DNA from: PKWO01 sp036384915
GTDB taxonomy: Bacteria > Pseudomonadota > Gammaproteobacteria > Burkholderiales > Burkholderiaceae_D
Direction: 5' to 3'
NCBI GenBank assembly: GCA_036384915.1
Contig: DASVLJ010000030.1
Coordinates: 100,865 to 164,864, forward strand
Length of the DNA stretch: 64,000 nucleotides
Shown: piece by piece, positions 1 to 8,577 of the stretch
How positions within the stretch are numbered: position 1 is the stretch's first letter
Layout: each line of letters opens with the position of its first letter
Position numbers and translations under genes: made by a program
Notes under the pieces: model-generated
Seen by the model: the letters and a program-made list of their open reading frames with translations, nothing else
The model's database searches: none
Told to the model about the DNA's origin: nothing

Positions 1-14
1 ACTTGCTTTTTCAT
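1..14 (-). CDS. Start of an unidentified gene downstream of the bkd operon (partial)
   Basis: Only the first four codons (M-K-K-Q) are inside the window, on the minus strand and running off its left edge. A GGAGG ribosome-binding sequence sits about five bases before the ATG. The gene begins about 40 bases after the lipoamide dehydrogenase stop codon, so it may belong to the same transcript. Nothing can be said about its product. Confidence 0.5.
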
Positions 15-54
15 GATGCCTCCGTGTCAAAAGTCGAATTGCAGTACCAGGCCA

Positions 55-1452
55 TCAAATATGCAGCGCATGCCCCAGGGCGCGCAGCGCTGCTTCCTGG
101 ATCGCCTCGCCCAGGGTAGGATGCGCGTGGATCGTGCCCGCCACATCTTCAAGCGTCGCCCCCATCTCGATGGACTGGGCGAATGCGGCGGACAATTCCG
201 ACACCGCCTTTCCGACCGCCTGCCAGCCCACGATCAAGTGATTGTCGCGCCGCGCCACCACCCGCACGAAACCATCCTTCGATTCTAGCGACATGGCACG
301 CCCATTCGCTGCGAACGGGAACATAGCGTCGATACAATCGATTCCCTGCGCACGCGCCTGCTGGGGTGTGGCGCCGACCGCCACCACTTCAGGATCGGTA
401 AAGCACACCGCCGCAATGGCTGCGGGGCTGAAATGACGGCGCTTGCCGCTGATGATCTCGGCAACCATTTCTCCTTGCGCCATGGCGCGATGCGCCAGCA
501 TCGGTTCGCCGGTCACGTCGCCGATGGCCCACACGTCGCGCATCGAGGTACGGCACTGGTCATCCACCTTGATGAAGTGGCCGTCCATGTCGATGCGCAA
601 TTTTTCCAGGCCGAAGCCGCGCGTGTTCGGACGCCGGCCCACGGCGACCAACACCTGGTCGGCCGCCAACGCCGACTCTTCGCCGGCGGCATTACGGATA
701 CGCACCGCGCCGCCTTCCTCGTCGAAACCCAGTACCGCGCAGCCCAGGCTCGTTTCAACGCCAAGGCCCTTGAGCACCGCTGCCACCGGGCGGCTCAAGT
801 CCGCATCGTAGGCCGGCAGGATACGCGTCTGCGCCTCCACGACGTGGACTTTCGCCCCCAGCTTCGCATAGGCGATGCCAAGTTCAAGACCGATATACCC
901 TGCTCCCACCACTACCAGCTTGCCCGGCACGGTCTTGGGGGAAAGCGCTTCCGTGGCGCTGATCACCTTGCCGCCGAAAGGCATGAAGGGCAACTCAACA
1001 GCGGATGAGCCCGTGGCCAGAAGCAGATGCTGGCAGCCGATGCGCTGCGGACTTTCGCCGTCGCGAATCACTTCGACGGTCTTGCCGTCGACAATATTGG
1101 CCCAACCCTTCACGACATGCACGCCGCTTTTCTTCAGCAGTGCCGCCACGCCGCCGGTCAGGCGTCCGACGATGCCGTCTTTCCACAGCACGGTCTGGCC
1201 GATGTCGATGCGCGGCGCCTGAACCGAAATGCCAAGTGCAGAGCCGCTCGCAAAATGGCTGGCCTTTTCGAACTCATCCGCCGCGTGAATCAGTGCCTTC
1301 GAGGGGATGCAGCCCACGTTCAGGCAGGTGCCGCCGAGTTCAACGGCTTCAACCAGGGTAGTGGGTATGCCTAGCTGGCCGGCGCGGATGGCCGCGACGT
1401 AGCCCCCGGGACCGCCGCCGATCACCAGCAGTGTGGTGGTATGTTGGTTCAT
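55..1452 (-). CDS. lpdV: Dihydrolipoyl dehydrogenase (E3) of the branched-chain 2-oxoacid dehydrogenase complex
   Basis: The 465-residue flavoprotein reoxidises the dihydrolipoyl arm of E2 and passes electrons through FAD and a redox disulfide to NAD+. Visible features are the N-terminal FAD-binding motif GGGPGGY, the redox pair in GGTCLNVGCIPSK (C43 and C48), a second Rossmann motif VVVGAGYIGLELG, and the C-terminal HAHPTLGE segment that supplies the catalytic His-Glu dyad of the partner subunit. Length is normal for the family. GGAG lies six bases before the ATG. It is the last of four adjacent bkd genes, starting three bases after the E2 stop, which indicates a dedicated E3 for this complex rather than the general pyruvate-complex enzyme. 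Confidence 0.93.
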   Translation of the reverse strand: MNQHTTTLLVIGGGPGGYVAAIRAGQLGIPTTLVEAVELGGTCLNVGCIPSKALIHAADEFEKASHFASGSALGISVQAPRIDIGQTVLWKDGIVGRLTGGVAALLKKSGVHVVKGWANIVDGKTVEVIRDGESPQRIGCQHLLLATGSSAVELPFMPFGGKVISATEALSPKTVPGKLVVVGAGYIGLELGIAYAKLGAKVHVVEAQTRILPAYDADLSRPVAAVLKGLGVETSLGCAVLGFDEEGGAVRIRNAAGEESALAADQVLVAVGRRPNTRGFGLEKLRIDMDGHFIKVDDQCRTSMRDVWAIGDVTGEPMLAHRAMAQGEMVAEIISGKRRHFSPAAIAAVCFTDPEVVAVGATPQQARAQGIDCIDAMFPFAANGRAMSLESKDGFVRVVARRDNHLIVGWQAVGKAVSELSAAFAQSIEMGATLEDVAGTIHAHPTLGEAIQEAALRALGHALHI

Positions 1453-1455
1453 CGG

Positions 1456-2751
1456 TTACTCCACAAAGAGCATCGCCGGACATTCCAGCAAGGCGCGAAT
1501 AGCTTGCACGAACTGGGCGGCATGCATGCCGTCGACCACGCGATGGTCGAACGAAGAGGACAGGTTCATCATCTTGCGAATGACCACCGCGCCCTGGCGT
1601 ACCATGGGGCGCTCGACGATCTTGTTGACGCCGATGATGGCGACTTCGGGGTGATTGATCACCGGCGTGCTGACGATGCCACCCAAGGGGCCTAGGCTGG
1701 AGATGGTGATCGTCGAACCGGACAATTCGTCGCGCGTGGCCTTGCCTGTGCGCGCGGCATCGGCGAGCCGCACAACCTCTGCAGCGCATGACCACAGGTC
1801 GCGCGCCTCGGCATGGCGCATCACCGACACCATCAGGCCGGCATCGGTCTGCGTGGCGATGCCCAGATGGACGGCGCCGTACTGGGTAATGACGCCGGCG
1901 TCGTCATCGAAACGCGCGTTCATCTGCGGGAACTCGCGCAGCGCGACGATCAGGGCGCGTGCCAGCAACGGCAGCACGGTCAGCTTGCCGCGCTCTTTGC
2001 CCCATTGCTCGTTCATTCGCGTGCGCAAACTCTCCAGCTCCGTGACGTCGATTTCCTCAACGTAGGAGAAGTGCGGAATGCGGCGCTTCGATTCCTGCAT
2101 CTTCTGCGCGATCTTGCGCCGCAGCCCGATCACAGGAATGGTCTGTTCCGTGTTGCTCTCACGGTAGACCCCGCCTGACGCGGAAGACGGTACGCCCTGC
2201 ACGCCACGCGCGACATAGGCGTCGAGGTCGGCATGCAGGATGCGTCCGGCCGGGCCGCTGCCGTGCACGAATTGCAGTTCAACGCCCATGTCCCATGCGC
2301 GCTTGCGCACCGCAGGCGAGGCGAGCGGACGTTCTCCGGGTTCTCGGGCTACCCGCGCAGATGCTGGAGCGTGCGCCGCTGGAGTGACTGAGGCGGCGGG
2401 CGCCGGCGCCGCAGCAGGAGCCGGCATCGGCGCTGCAGGAACGGGAGCCGGAACCGGAGCGGCTGGCGCTGCTGCAGCCGCGACGGTTTGCGCCTTCTGG
2501 TTACCTGCCCCTTCCACTTCAATGTGAATCAGGTCCGCCCCCACAGCCATCACCTGCCCCGCCGCGCCACCGAGCATGGCCACGGTGCCGTGCACCGGCG
2601 AGGGAATTTCAATGGTGGCCTTGTCGGTCATGACATCGGCCAGGATCATGTCTTCAGTGACCGTGTCGCCCACTTTGACATGCCACATGACCAGTTCAAC
2701 TTCCGCAATACCTTCGCCGATGTCCGGCATCTTGATGACGTGAATACCCAT
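1456..2751 (-). CDS. bkdB: Lipoamide acyltransferase (E2) of the branched-chain 2-oxoacid dehydrogenase complex
   Basis: The 431-residue core enzyme transfers the branched acyl group from E1 to CoA. One N-terminal lipoyl domain is visible, with the lipoylated lysine K44 in MTDKATIEI. A long Ala/Pro-rich linker (about residues 85-130) follows, then a small E1/E3-binding domain starting near ASPAVRKRAWDMG, and a C-terminal catalytic domain with the active-site motif SFDHRVVDG. The start was set at MGIHVIKMPD because the lipoyl domain begins there and GGAGG lies seven bases upstream; the open frame continues further upstream only as a shadow of the E1 beta gene. The gap from the E1 beta stop is two bases, so translation is probably coupled. 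Confidence 0.93.
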   Translation of the reverse strand: MGIHVIKMPDIGEGIAEVELVMWHVKVGDTVTEDMILADVMTDKATIEIPSPVHGTVAMLGGAAGQVMAVGADLIHIEVEGAGNQKAQTVAAAAAPAAPVPAPVPAAPMPAPAAAPAPAASVTPAAHAPASARVAREPGERPLASPAVRKRAWDMGVELQFVHGSGPAGRILHADLDAYVARGVQGVPSSASGGVYRESNTEQTIPVIGLRRKIAQKMQESKRRIPHFSYVEEIDVTELESLRTRMNEQWGKERGKLTVLPLLARALIVALREFPQMNARFDDDAGVITQYGAVHLGIATQTDAGLMVSVMRHAEARDLWSCAAEVVRLADAARTGKATRDELSGSTITISSLGPLGGIVSTPVINHPEVAIIGVNKIVERPMVRQGAVVIRKMMNLSSSFDHRVVDGMHAAQFVQAIRALLECPAMLFVE

Positions 2752-2753
2752 CT

Positions 2754-3785
2754 TTATGCCTCCACCGACCGTTTGAAGGCCGCGCCAACTCGTGCCGGGC
2801 CCGGGAAATACGCCCATTCCTGCGCGTGCGGATAAGGCGTGTCCCAACCTGTCACACGTTCGATCGGCGCTTCCAGATGGTAGAAGCAATGTTCCTGCAC
2901 CAGCGCCACCAGTTCGGCCCCGAAGCCGCAAGTGCGCGTGGCTTCGTGCACCACCACGCAGCGGCCGGTTTTCTTGACCGACTCGACGATGGTCTCCAGG
3001 TCCAGCGGCCACAGGCTGCGCAAGTCGATGATCTCGGCATCGATGCCGGTCTCCCGCGCAGCCGCCTCGCATACCCAAACCATGGTGCCGTAAGCAAGTA
3101 CCGTGAGCTGCTTGCCGGGCCGGAAAATGGCTGCCTTGTCGAGCGGGACGGTGTAATAGCCTTCGGGCACGTTCCCCAGCGGGTTTTGCGACCAAGGCAC
3201 CACCGGTTTGTCGTGGTGGCCGTCGAATGGGCCATTGTAGAGGCGCTTCGGCTCGAGAAAGATCACCGGATCGTCGTTCTCGATCGAGGAAATCAACAAG
3301 CCTTTGGCGTCGTAAGGATTGGAAGGCATCACGGTGCGCAAGCCGCAAACGTGGGCAAACACGGCTTCCGGGCTTTGACTGTGGGTCTGGCCGCCGTAGA
3401 TGCCGCCGCCGCAGGGGGTGCGAATGGTAATCGGCGCGGTGAAGTCGCCCGCCGAGCGGAAGCGCAATCGTGCCGCCTCGGACACGATCTGGTCATAGGC
3501 CGGATAGATGTAGTCGGCAAACTGGATTTCGATGCACGGCCGCAGGCCATAGGCTCCCATGCCAATTGCCACACCGACGATGCCGCCTTCGGAAATCGGC
3601 GTATCGAACACGCGCGATGTGCCGTATTTTTTTTGCAGACCCTCGGTACAGCGGAACACCCCGCCAAAGTAGCCCACGTCCTGCCCGAAGACCACGACGT
3701 TATCGTCCTTCTCCATCATCACGTCCATCGCCGAACGCAGCGCCTGGATCATGGTCATGGAAGTTTTATTTGTTTCTTCTGCCAT
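2754..3785 (-). CDS. bkdA2: Branched-chain 2-oxoacid dehydrogenase E1 subunit beta
   Basis: This 343-residue subunit pairs with the alpha subunit upstream to form the thiamine-diphosphate-dependent E1 heterotetramer, which decarboxylates the 2-oxoacids from valine, leucine and isoleucine. The N-terminal segment MTMIQALRSAMDVMMEKDDNVVVFGQDVGYFGGVFRCT divides into the standard opening of the transketolase pyrimidine-binding domain. The TPISEGGIVGVAIGMGAYGLRP stretch and the C-terminal transketolase domain (residues about 210-330) are also present. The start at MAEETNK agrees with the family and lies one base after the E1 alpha stop. An extended in-frame start at 3980 would overlap E1 alpha by almost 200 bases and was not chosen. 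Confidence 0.92.
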   Translation of the reverse strand: MAEETNKTSMTMIQALRSAMDVMMEKDDNVVVFGQDVGYFGGVFRCTEGLQKKYGTSRVFDTPISEGGIVGVAIGMGAYGLRPCIEIQFADYIYPAYDQIVSEAARLRFRSAGDFTAPITIRTPCGGGIYGGQTHSQSPEAVFAHVCGLRTVMPSNPYDAKGLLISSIENDDPVIFLEPKRLYNGPFDGHHDKPVVPWSQNPLGNVPEGYYTVPLDKAAIFRPGKQLTVLAYGTMVWVCEAAARETGIDAEIIDLRSLWPLDLETIVESVKKTGRCVVVHEATRTCGFGAELVALVQEHCFYHLEAPIERVTGWDTPYPHAQEWAYFPGPARVGAAFKRSVEA

Positions 3786-3786
3786 C

Positions 3787-5019
3787 TCAGATCCCCAGTT
3801 GCTGACGTTGCATGCGCAAGTGTTCCGGCATGTCTTTATAGATGCCGTCGAACATTTCAGCGGGACTGAAGGTATGACCGCTGGCCATGGTGCCGTACTG
3901 CTCGGCCTCCTTTTGCGCAGCCAACACTTCCGCCTCCAGCCGTTTCTGGGTTTCGTCGTGCTCCTGTTCGGACCAGGCACCGGCCTTGATCAAATACTGC
4001 TTCAGGCGCGCGATCGGGTCCCCCAGCGGAAAATGCGACCAGTCGTCGCCGGGGCGGTACTTCGACGGATCGTCCGAGGTCGAATGCGGGCCAGCGCGGT
4101 ACGTCACCCATTCGATCAGGCAGGGTCCGAGGTTGCGGCGCGCACGCTCGGCCGCCCAGCACGACGCCGCATACACTGCCAGAAAGTCATTGCCGTCGAC
4201 ACGCAGCGATGCGATGCCGCAACCGACGCCGCGCGCGGCGAACGTCGTATCCTCTCCGCCGGCGATGGCCTGGAAGGTCGAGATGGCCCACTGGTTGTTG
4301 ACCACGTTGAGGATGACCGGCGCCCGATACACGTGCGCGAAAGTCAGCGCAGTATCGAAGTCCGCCTCGGCCGTGGCGCCGTCGCCGATCCAGGCCGAGG
4401 CAATCTTGGTATCGCCCTTGATCGCCGAAGCCATGCCCCAACCCACCGCCTGGATATATTGCGTTGCCAGGTTGCCGGAGATGGAAAAGAAGCCGGCTTT
4501 CTTCACGGAGTACATGACAGGCAGTTGCCTGCCCTTGAGCGGGTCGTGCTCGTTCGACATCAACTGGCAGATCATGTCCACCATCGGATAGTCGCGCACG
4601 ATAAGAATGCTTTGCTGGCGGTACGTTGGAAAACACATATCGTCCACGTTCAGCGCGAGCGCTTGCGCGGTACCGATGGCCTCCTCGCCGAGGCTCTGCA
4701 TGTAAAACGACATTTTCTTCTGGCGTTGCGCCATCAGCATGCGGCTATCGAAGATGCGGGTCTTCATCATGGCGCGCAAGCCCTTGCGCACGACCTCGAT
4801 ATCGATTTGCGGCACCCAGGGTCCGACCGCATTGCCGTCGGCATCGATCACGCCGATCAGCGAATACGCCAGATCGCGCGTATCCATGGGCGTCACATCG
4901 ACTTCGGGACGGCGCACGGCGCCGGCCGGCGACAGGCGGAGATAGGAAAAATCAGTTGCGCAGCCTGGACGGCCCGTCGGTTCGGGCACGTGCAGGCGAA
5001 GTGGTTCGCCCTTGCTCAT
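3787..5019 (-). CDS. bkdA1: Branched-chain 2-oxoacid dehydrogenase E1 subunit alpha
   Basis: The 410-residue subunit carries the thiamine diphosphate and performs the first, decarboxylating step of branched-chain amino acid oxidation. The TPP motif is visible as WIGDGATAEADF followed about 20 residues later by LNVVNNQWA. The phosphorylation-loop equivalent HSTSDDPSKYR is present. About 60 residues precede the E1 core and include PEVDVTPMDT, as in Pseudomonas-type BkdA1. AAGGA lies eight bases before the ATG. It is the first gene of a four-gene operon with intergenic gaps of 1-3 bases, in the order E1 alpha, E1 beta, E2, E3. No bkdR regulator is present in the window. Confidence 0.93.
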   Translation of the reverse strand: MSKGEPLRLHVPEPTGRPGCATDFSYLRLSPAGAVRRPEVDVTPMDTRDLAYSLIGVIDADGNAVGPWVPQIDIEVVRKGLRAMMKTRIFDSRMLMAQRQKKMSFYMQSLGEEAIGTAQALALNVDDMCFPTYRQQSILIVRDYPMVDMICQLMSNEHDPLKGRQLPVMYSVKKAGFFSISGNLATQYIQAVGWGMASAIKGDTKIASAWIGDGATAEADFDTALTFAHVYRAPVILNVVNNQWAISTFQAIAGGEDTTFAARGVGCGIASLRVDGNDFLAVYAASCWAAERARRNLGPCLIEWVTYRAGPHSTSDDPSKYRPGDDWSHFPLGDPIARLKQYLIKAGAWSEQEHDETQKRLEAEVLAAQKEAEQYGTMASGHTFSPAEMFDGIYKDMPEHLRMQRQQLGI

Positions 5020-5385
5020 TCAGATTCCTTCATGTGCGATGGTGTCGCACTTGGCGTTGTCAATCCCGGCGAGTTCACTGCGGGTAGCGGTGGCTTGCCA
5101 GGGCTGTGGAACCGCCCGCTGCGAATTGCTGCGTATCGCGAAGCGGACAGGAAAAAACTTTCCTCAGAAGCAATGCTAGGGTAGCATGATTTTCCGCACT
5201 TATGCACGTTGCGAAGTGTTGGCAATGGAGCGAAATGCTAGACTTTTCCATGGCCCGTCTTACTCATTCAGCCAATTGTGCTTCCAGGCCGATCATGCGG
5301 CGCTAAGCTGCTTGCCTTGCGCAACCCATGATTAGCCAGGAGGTGGCCTGCCTCAAACCAACCCATTTTTGTCTGGACGTCACAA
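5020..5385. promoter_or_regulatory. Divergent intergenic region upstream of bkdA1
   Basis: This 366-base region separates the start of the bkd operon (minus strand) from the membrane-protein gene at 5386 (plus strand). It must hold the bkd promoter. I looked for a sigma-54 type GG-N10-GC element and for strong sigma-70 boxes on the minus strand and saw no convincing one. No RNA gene or repeat is apparent. Short open frames here have poor coding character and no good ribosome-binding site. Confidence 0.4.
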
Positions 5386-5949
5386 ATGGCGGTATCCAAA
5401 AAATGGCGTAGTCTCGCCAAGCTGCTATTACTGGCGCTCATATTCGGCGTCTGTTTCGTCATGCTGGCTGCCGTCATTGGCTTTCGGTCCCCATGGCTTG
5501 GCTTGCAGCTAATGTTTTATTTCATGGGCCTGGCCAAGGCGGCAGAACCACTCGTCATGCTCCGGATGCCCCGGGCCATTCGGGCAGTCGAAGCAAGGCA
5601 AGTCGAACATGGCCCCTACCGCTGGCTGGGAGTTCGCAAATTCGGCGAGCTCCTGCGGACAACACCACTTCGCCTTCTTAACACTTCCGTCTATCGCGTG
5701 GGCGGAAAGCGAACCCTCAGCGCGCTGGAACGCCGTGTGGAGTCATCGGAGGCCATCCATTTCTGGGCGGCGGTGTTCTTTTCACCGTATATTGCATTCA
5801 TCTGGTCGCGCGGCTTTGTCGCTGAAACAATTTTCTTCGTGTTCGTGCAAATCGCCTTCAATGTCTACCCGATCCTGCACCTCCGCATCGTTCGCGCCCG
5901 GCTTAGCGCAATAATTCCTCGCAGCGGGAGACGCCATGGCGACGCCTGA
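5386..5949 (+). CDS. Small integral membrane protein, CrtO-like acyltransferase family (tentative)
   Basis: The 187-residue protein has two hydrophobic segments near the N-terminus (about residues 12-32 and 38-50), a basic central loop containing HGPYRWLGVRKFGELLR, and two more hydrophobic segments in the C-terminal half (about residues 120-160). The closing motif FNVYPILHLRIVRARL strongly resembles the N-x-YP-I-x-x-x-R-x-x-R-x-R-L ending of the glycosyl-diaponeurosporenoate acyltransferase (CrtO) family, which is the basis for the tentative call. No carotenoid genes are nearby, so the true acceptor is unknown. It is monocistronic and convergent with the LysR gene at 6083. Confidence 0.5.
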   Translation: MAVSKKWRSLAKLLLLALIFGVCFVMLAAVIGFRSPWLGLQLMFYFMGLAKAAEPLVMLRMPRAIRAVEARQVEHGPYRWLGVRKFGELLRTTPLRLLNTSVYRVGGKRTLSALERRVESSEAIHFWAAVFFSPYIAFIWSRGFVAETIFFVFVQIAFNVYPILHLRIVRARLSAIIPRSGRRHGDA

Positions 5950-6082
5950 CGACCAGGCTCAGGTTACACGGAAGATCCGCCACGGTCAGGAAAGCGTCAA
6001 GCTGGCGGACAGCGTAGCGCCCAATACATGGTGTCGCTGAATTTTTTCGAGAATTCTCGAAAAAATCACAATATTCAACCGC

Positions 6083-7000
6083 TCAGTTTTGCAGCAAATT
6101 TCTGTCCCACGGCGCAACATCGCCGCCGAAACGCTGTGCAAGGAAGTCCAGCAAGAGTTGCAAGGCAAGCGGCCGGTGCCGGCGCGACAGGTACACGGCG
6201 TGTATGCCCAGCGGCTCCGGCTCATGGTCGGGCAAAACGCGCACCAGAGCGCCGTTGCGAAGATCGTCGCCGACATAGTAAGTAGGCAGCATGCCCAGCC
6301 CGGCGCCGTCCAGGACCGCGCGGCGCAGGATCGCGGTTTCATTGGTGAACAGCATGCCATTCGCCGGCACTTCCACGGTCTGCTCGCCGTAGCGGAAGCG
6401 GTAATGCGCTCCGGCGCCAAAGGAGTTGGTCACGAAGCGATGCGCCTTCAGTGCATCGATCCCGGCCGGTTGACCATGCTGCGCGAGGTATTCGGGCGAT
6501 GCGCACAACACCGAACGGCATTGCGCCAATGGCCGCGCAACGACAGCCGGATCCAGCGAGTTCGTGATCCGTACCGCAAGGTCGATGCGATCCTCGACCA
6601 GATCCACCGGCCGGTCCGCGACCAGCAACTCGACCTGCACACGCGCATGCAGACGCTGGAAGTCCACCACGGCCGTGGTCAGCTGTGCTTCGGCGAAGGA
6701 GCTGGATGTCGCGACGCGCAGCTTGCCCTCCGGCTCCCGGTTGCGGTTGCCGGCAAGGTGTTCCACATCTTCCGCCAGTTCCAGCAACTGCCGACAGGAC
6801 GATAGTGCCGCCTGCCCGGCATCGGTCAGCGTGATGCGCCTGGTGGTTCTGTGCAGCAGGCGCGCCCCCACCCAGCCTTCCATCGCCGCCAGGTAGCGGC
6901 TGACCATGGCCTGCGACATCTCCAGCCGTTCGGCAGTCTGGGTAAGGCTGCCGCGCTCGGCGACTTCCATGAACACACGGGCAGCGGTCAGGCGATCCAT
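6083..7000 (-). CDS. LysR-family transcriptional regulator
   Basis: The 305-residue protein starts with a typical LysR winged helix-turn-helix (MDRLTAARVFMEVAERGSLTQTAERL...SQAMVSRYLAAME, about residues 1-60), followed by the two-lobed effector-binding domain. Length and layout match the CrgA/DsdC-like branch that begins MDR-L-x-A-x-x-VF. The gene is divergent from the 7120-10493 operon across 119 bases, the usual arrangement for a LysR regulator and its target, so control of that operon is a reasonable inference. The effector cannot be told from the sequence. Confidence 0.88.
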   Translation of the reverse strand: MDRLTAARVFMEVAERGSLTQTAERLEMSQAMVSRYLAAMEGWVGARLLHRTTRRITLTDAGQAALSSCRQLLELAEDVEHLAGNRNREPEGKLRVATSSSFAEAQLTTAVVDFQRLHARVQVELLVADRPVDLVEDRIDLAVRITNSLDPAVVARPLAQCRSVLCASPEYLAQHGQPAGIDALKAHRFVTNSFGAGAHYRFRYGEQTVEVPANGMLFTNETAILRRAVLDGAGLGMLPTYYVGDDLRNGALVRVLPDHEPEPLGIHAVYLSRRHRPLALQLLLDFLAQRFGGDVAPWDRNLLQN

Positions 7001-7119
7001 TCAGCACTCCATTTCATCGATTCATGCAATTATAAATTTCAATAATGGCAGTTTATCTACTTAATTGGTGGGAATAAAGTACGCCTTGTTTCGCAACCCA
7101 TTCAACTCAGGAGATCGCC
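7001..7119. promoter_or_regulatory. Divergent promoter region between LysR gene and detoxification-type operon
   Basis: This 119-base AT-rich spacer lies between the start codons of the LysR regulator (7000, minus) and the metallo-beta-lactamase-fold gene (7120, plus). It contains ATTATAAATTTCAATAAT-like dyad sequence around 7029-7046, compatible with a T-N11-A LysR box. AGGAGA occurs just before the ATG at 7120. The operator assignment is inference. Confidence 0.45.
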
Positions 7120-8010
7120 ATGTTTTCAGCCAAGAAGATTGCTCGTTTTGTCATTCCCGCCATGACGCTCGGCGTTGTCGCCGCCGGCGGGGCCGCGGCA
7201 CAGGCCGCCGAACCGCTGACCCTGAAGGTCTACAACGCCGACGGCCCCAGCTTCCACGTCAATTCCGTCGTCGTCAGCGGCAAGACCGAGGCGCTGGTGA
7301 TCGACAGTGGCTTCACCCGCGCCGATGCCTTGCGCATCGCCGCCAACGTGCTCGATTCGGGCAAGACGCTCAAGACCATCTTCATCAGCAACGCCGACCC
7401 GGATTTCTACTTCGGCGCCGAAACGCTGAAGAGCCTGTTCCCGCAGGCCCAGGTGCTGACCACGCCAGCCGTGCGCGAAAAAATCCAGGCCAAGATGGCC
7501 GGCAAGATGGCTTTCTGGGCCCCGAAGATGGGCGTCAATGCGCCGACGCAGCCCATCGTCCCGGACGAACTCAAGGGCACGACGCTGACGGTGGATGGCG
7601 AAACCATCGAAGTGCGCGGCACGACCGGAGAACTGGCGCACCGCCCGTACGTGTGGATCCCGTCGCTCAAGGCCATCGTCGGCAATATCGCGGTGTTCGG
7701 CAACCTGCATGTCTGGACGGCTGATACGCAAAAGCCCAGCGAACGCCAGGCATGGTTCGCGCAACTCGACGAGATGCAGGCGCTGAAGCCGGCAACCGTC
7801 GTGCCGGGTCACATGGCCGCCGGCACCGCGCTCGACGCCAGCAGCATTACCTATACCCGCGACTACCTGCAGCGCTTCGATGCCGAAGCCGCCAAGGCAA
7901 AGGAAGCCGCCGAACTGATCGAGGCGATGAAGAAGGCCTATCCGCAGGCAGGCTTGGGCATTGCGCTGGACATCGGCGCCAAGGTCAACAAGGGTGAAAT
8001 GAAGTGGTAA
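7120..8010 (+). CDS. Exported metallo-beta-lactamase-fold protein with a degenerate metal-binding motif
   Basis: The 296-residue protein has a signal peptide (residues 1-30, cleavage after AAAQAAEP likely). The fold is recognisable from the strand pair around VVVSGKTEALVIDSGF, the following KTIFISNADPDFYFGAETL block and the late VVPGHMAAGT motif. In active MBL hydrolases the second block reads HxHxDH; here it is S90-N-A-D-P-D95, so both leading histidines and the final one are missing, while the GH of the later motif is kept. Catalytic hydrolysis by the usual binuclear zinc centre is therefore doubtful. It is the first gene of an operon divergent from a LysR gene, and is followed after 58 bases by a SnoaL-like gene. 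Confidence 0.8.
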   Translation: MFSAKKIARFVIPAMTLGVVAAGGAAAQAAEPLTLKVYNADGPSFHVNSVVVSGKTEALVIDSGFTRADALRIAANVLDSGKTLKTIFISNADPDFYFGAETLKSLFPQAQVLTTPAVREKIQAKMAGKMAFWAPKMGVNAPTQPIVPDELKGTTLTVDGETIEVRGTTGELAHRPYVWIPSLKAIVGNIAVFGNLHVWTADTQKPSERQAWFAQLDEMQALKPATVVPGHMAAGTALDASSITYTRDYLQRFDAEAAKAKEAAELIEAMKKAYPQAGLGIALDIGAKVNKGEMKW

Positions 8011-8068
8011 TCGGGGTGCCCCCTCCGTTCAATCGGCAACCGACACAGAAAACCAAGGAAACAGAACC

Positions 8069-8566
8069 ATGATCAAGACCAAAACACTCGCCTTGTCTCT
8101 GGCCCTGGCGCTCGGCGCCGCGACGCTGCCCGCCGCCCAGGCCGCCGAGGCACAGCCGGCCGCAACTGCCAAGTCCCACGTGCGCAACACGGCTGCCGCC
8201 AACAAGGCGCTGGTGCTCAAGGCCTACCAGGCGCTGTTCGGCGACCACGACCTCGGCGCCGTTGACCGCTACTGGGCGAAAGACTACATCCAGCACAACC
8301 CGACCATGACCGACGGTACCGAGGCGGTCAAGCAGTTCGTCGAGAAACTCGGGCTGCTCCAGGGACCGAAGTTCAAGGTCGAATTCCTGCGCGTCGCGGC
8401 AGAGGGAGACCTGGTCTTCGTGCAGACCCGCCAGCCGAAGATGGGCGACCATCCCGAAATGGTCATCGTGGACATCTTCCGTGTCGCGAACGGCAAGATC
8501 GCAGAGCACTGGGACGTGATGCAGGCGGTGCCGGCCGACGCGGTGAACAAGCGTCCGATGTACTAA
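8069..8566 (+). CDS. Exported SnoaL-like (NTF2 superfamily) protein
   Basis: The 165-residue protein has a clear signal peptide (residues 1-26, ending LPAAQAAEA). The mature part is a single cone-shaped SnoaL/NTF2 domain: the helix ALVLKAYQALFGDHDLGAVDRYW, the signature YIQHNPTMTDGTEAVKQFV, and the closing strands IVDIFRVANGKIAEHWDVMQAVP. This type is common beside LysR regulators and oxidoreductases in beta- and gammaproteobacteria, but the substrate is generally unknown. The gene lies between the MBL-fold gene and the DsbA-like gene, the latter only 11 bases downstream. Confidence 0.85.
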   Translation: MIKTKTLALSLALALGAATLPAAQAAEAQPAATAKSHVRNTAAANKALVLKAYQALFGDHDLGAVDRYWAKDYIQHNPTMTDGTEAVKQFVEKLGLLQGPKFKVEFLRVAAEGDLVFVQTRQPKMGDHPEMVIVDIFRVANGKIAEHWDVMQAVPADAVNKRPMY

Positions 8567-8577
8567 GGGGCAGCGCC

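Noticed and set aside
5016..5225. Small open frame upstream of bkdA1
   Set aside because: It overlaps the probable promoter of the operon, has no ribosome-binding site and shows no protein-like pattern.
5020..5385. Sigma-54 promoter for the bkd operon
   Set aside because: The -24/-12 GG-N10-GC pattern with TGGC and TGC could not be found convincingly on the minus strand.
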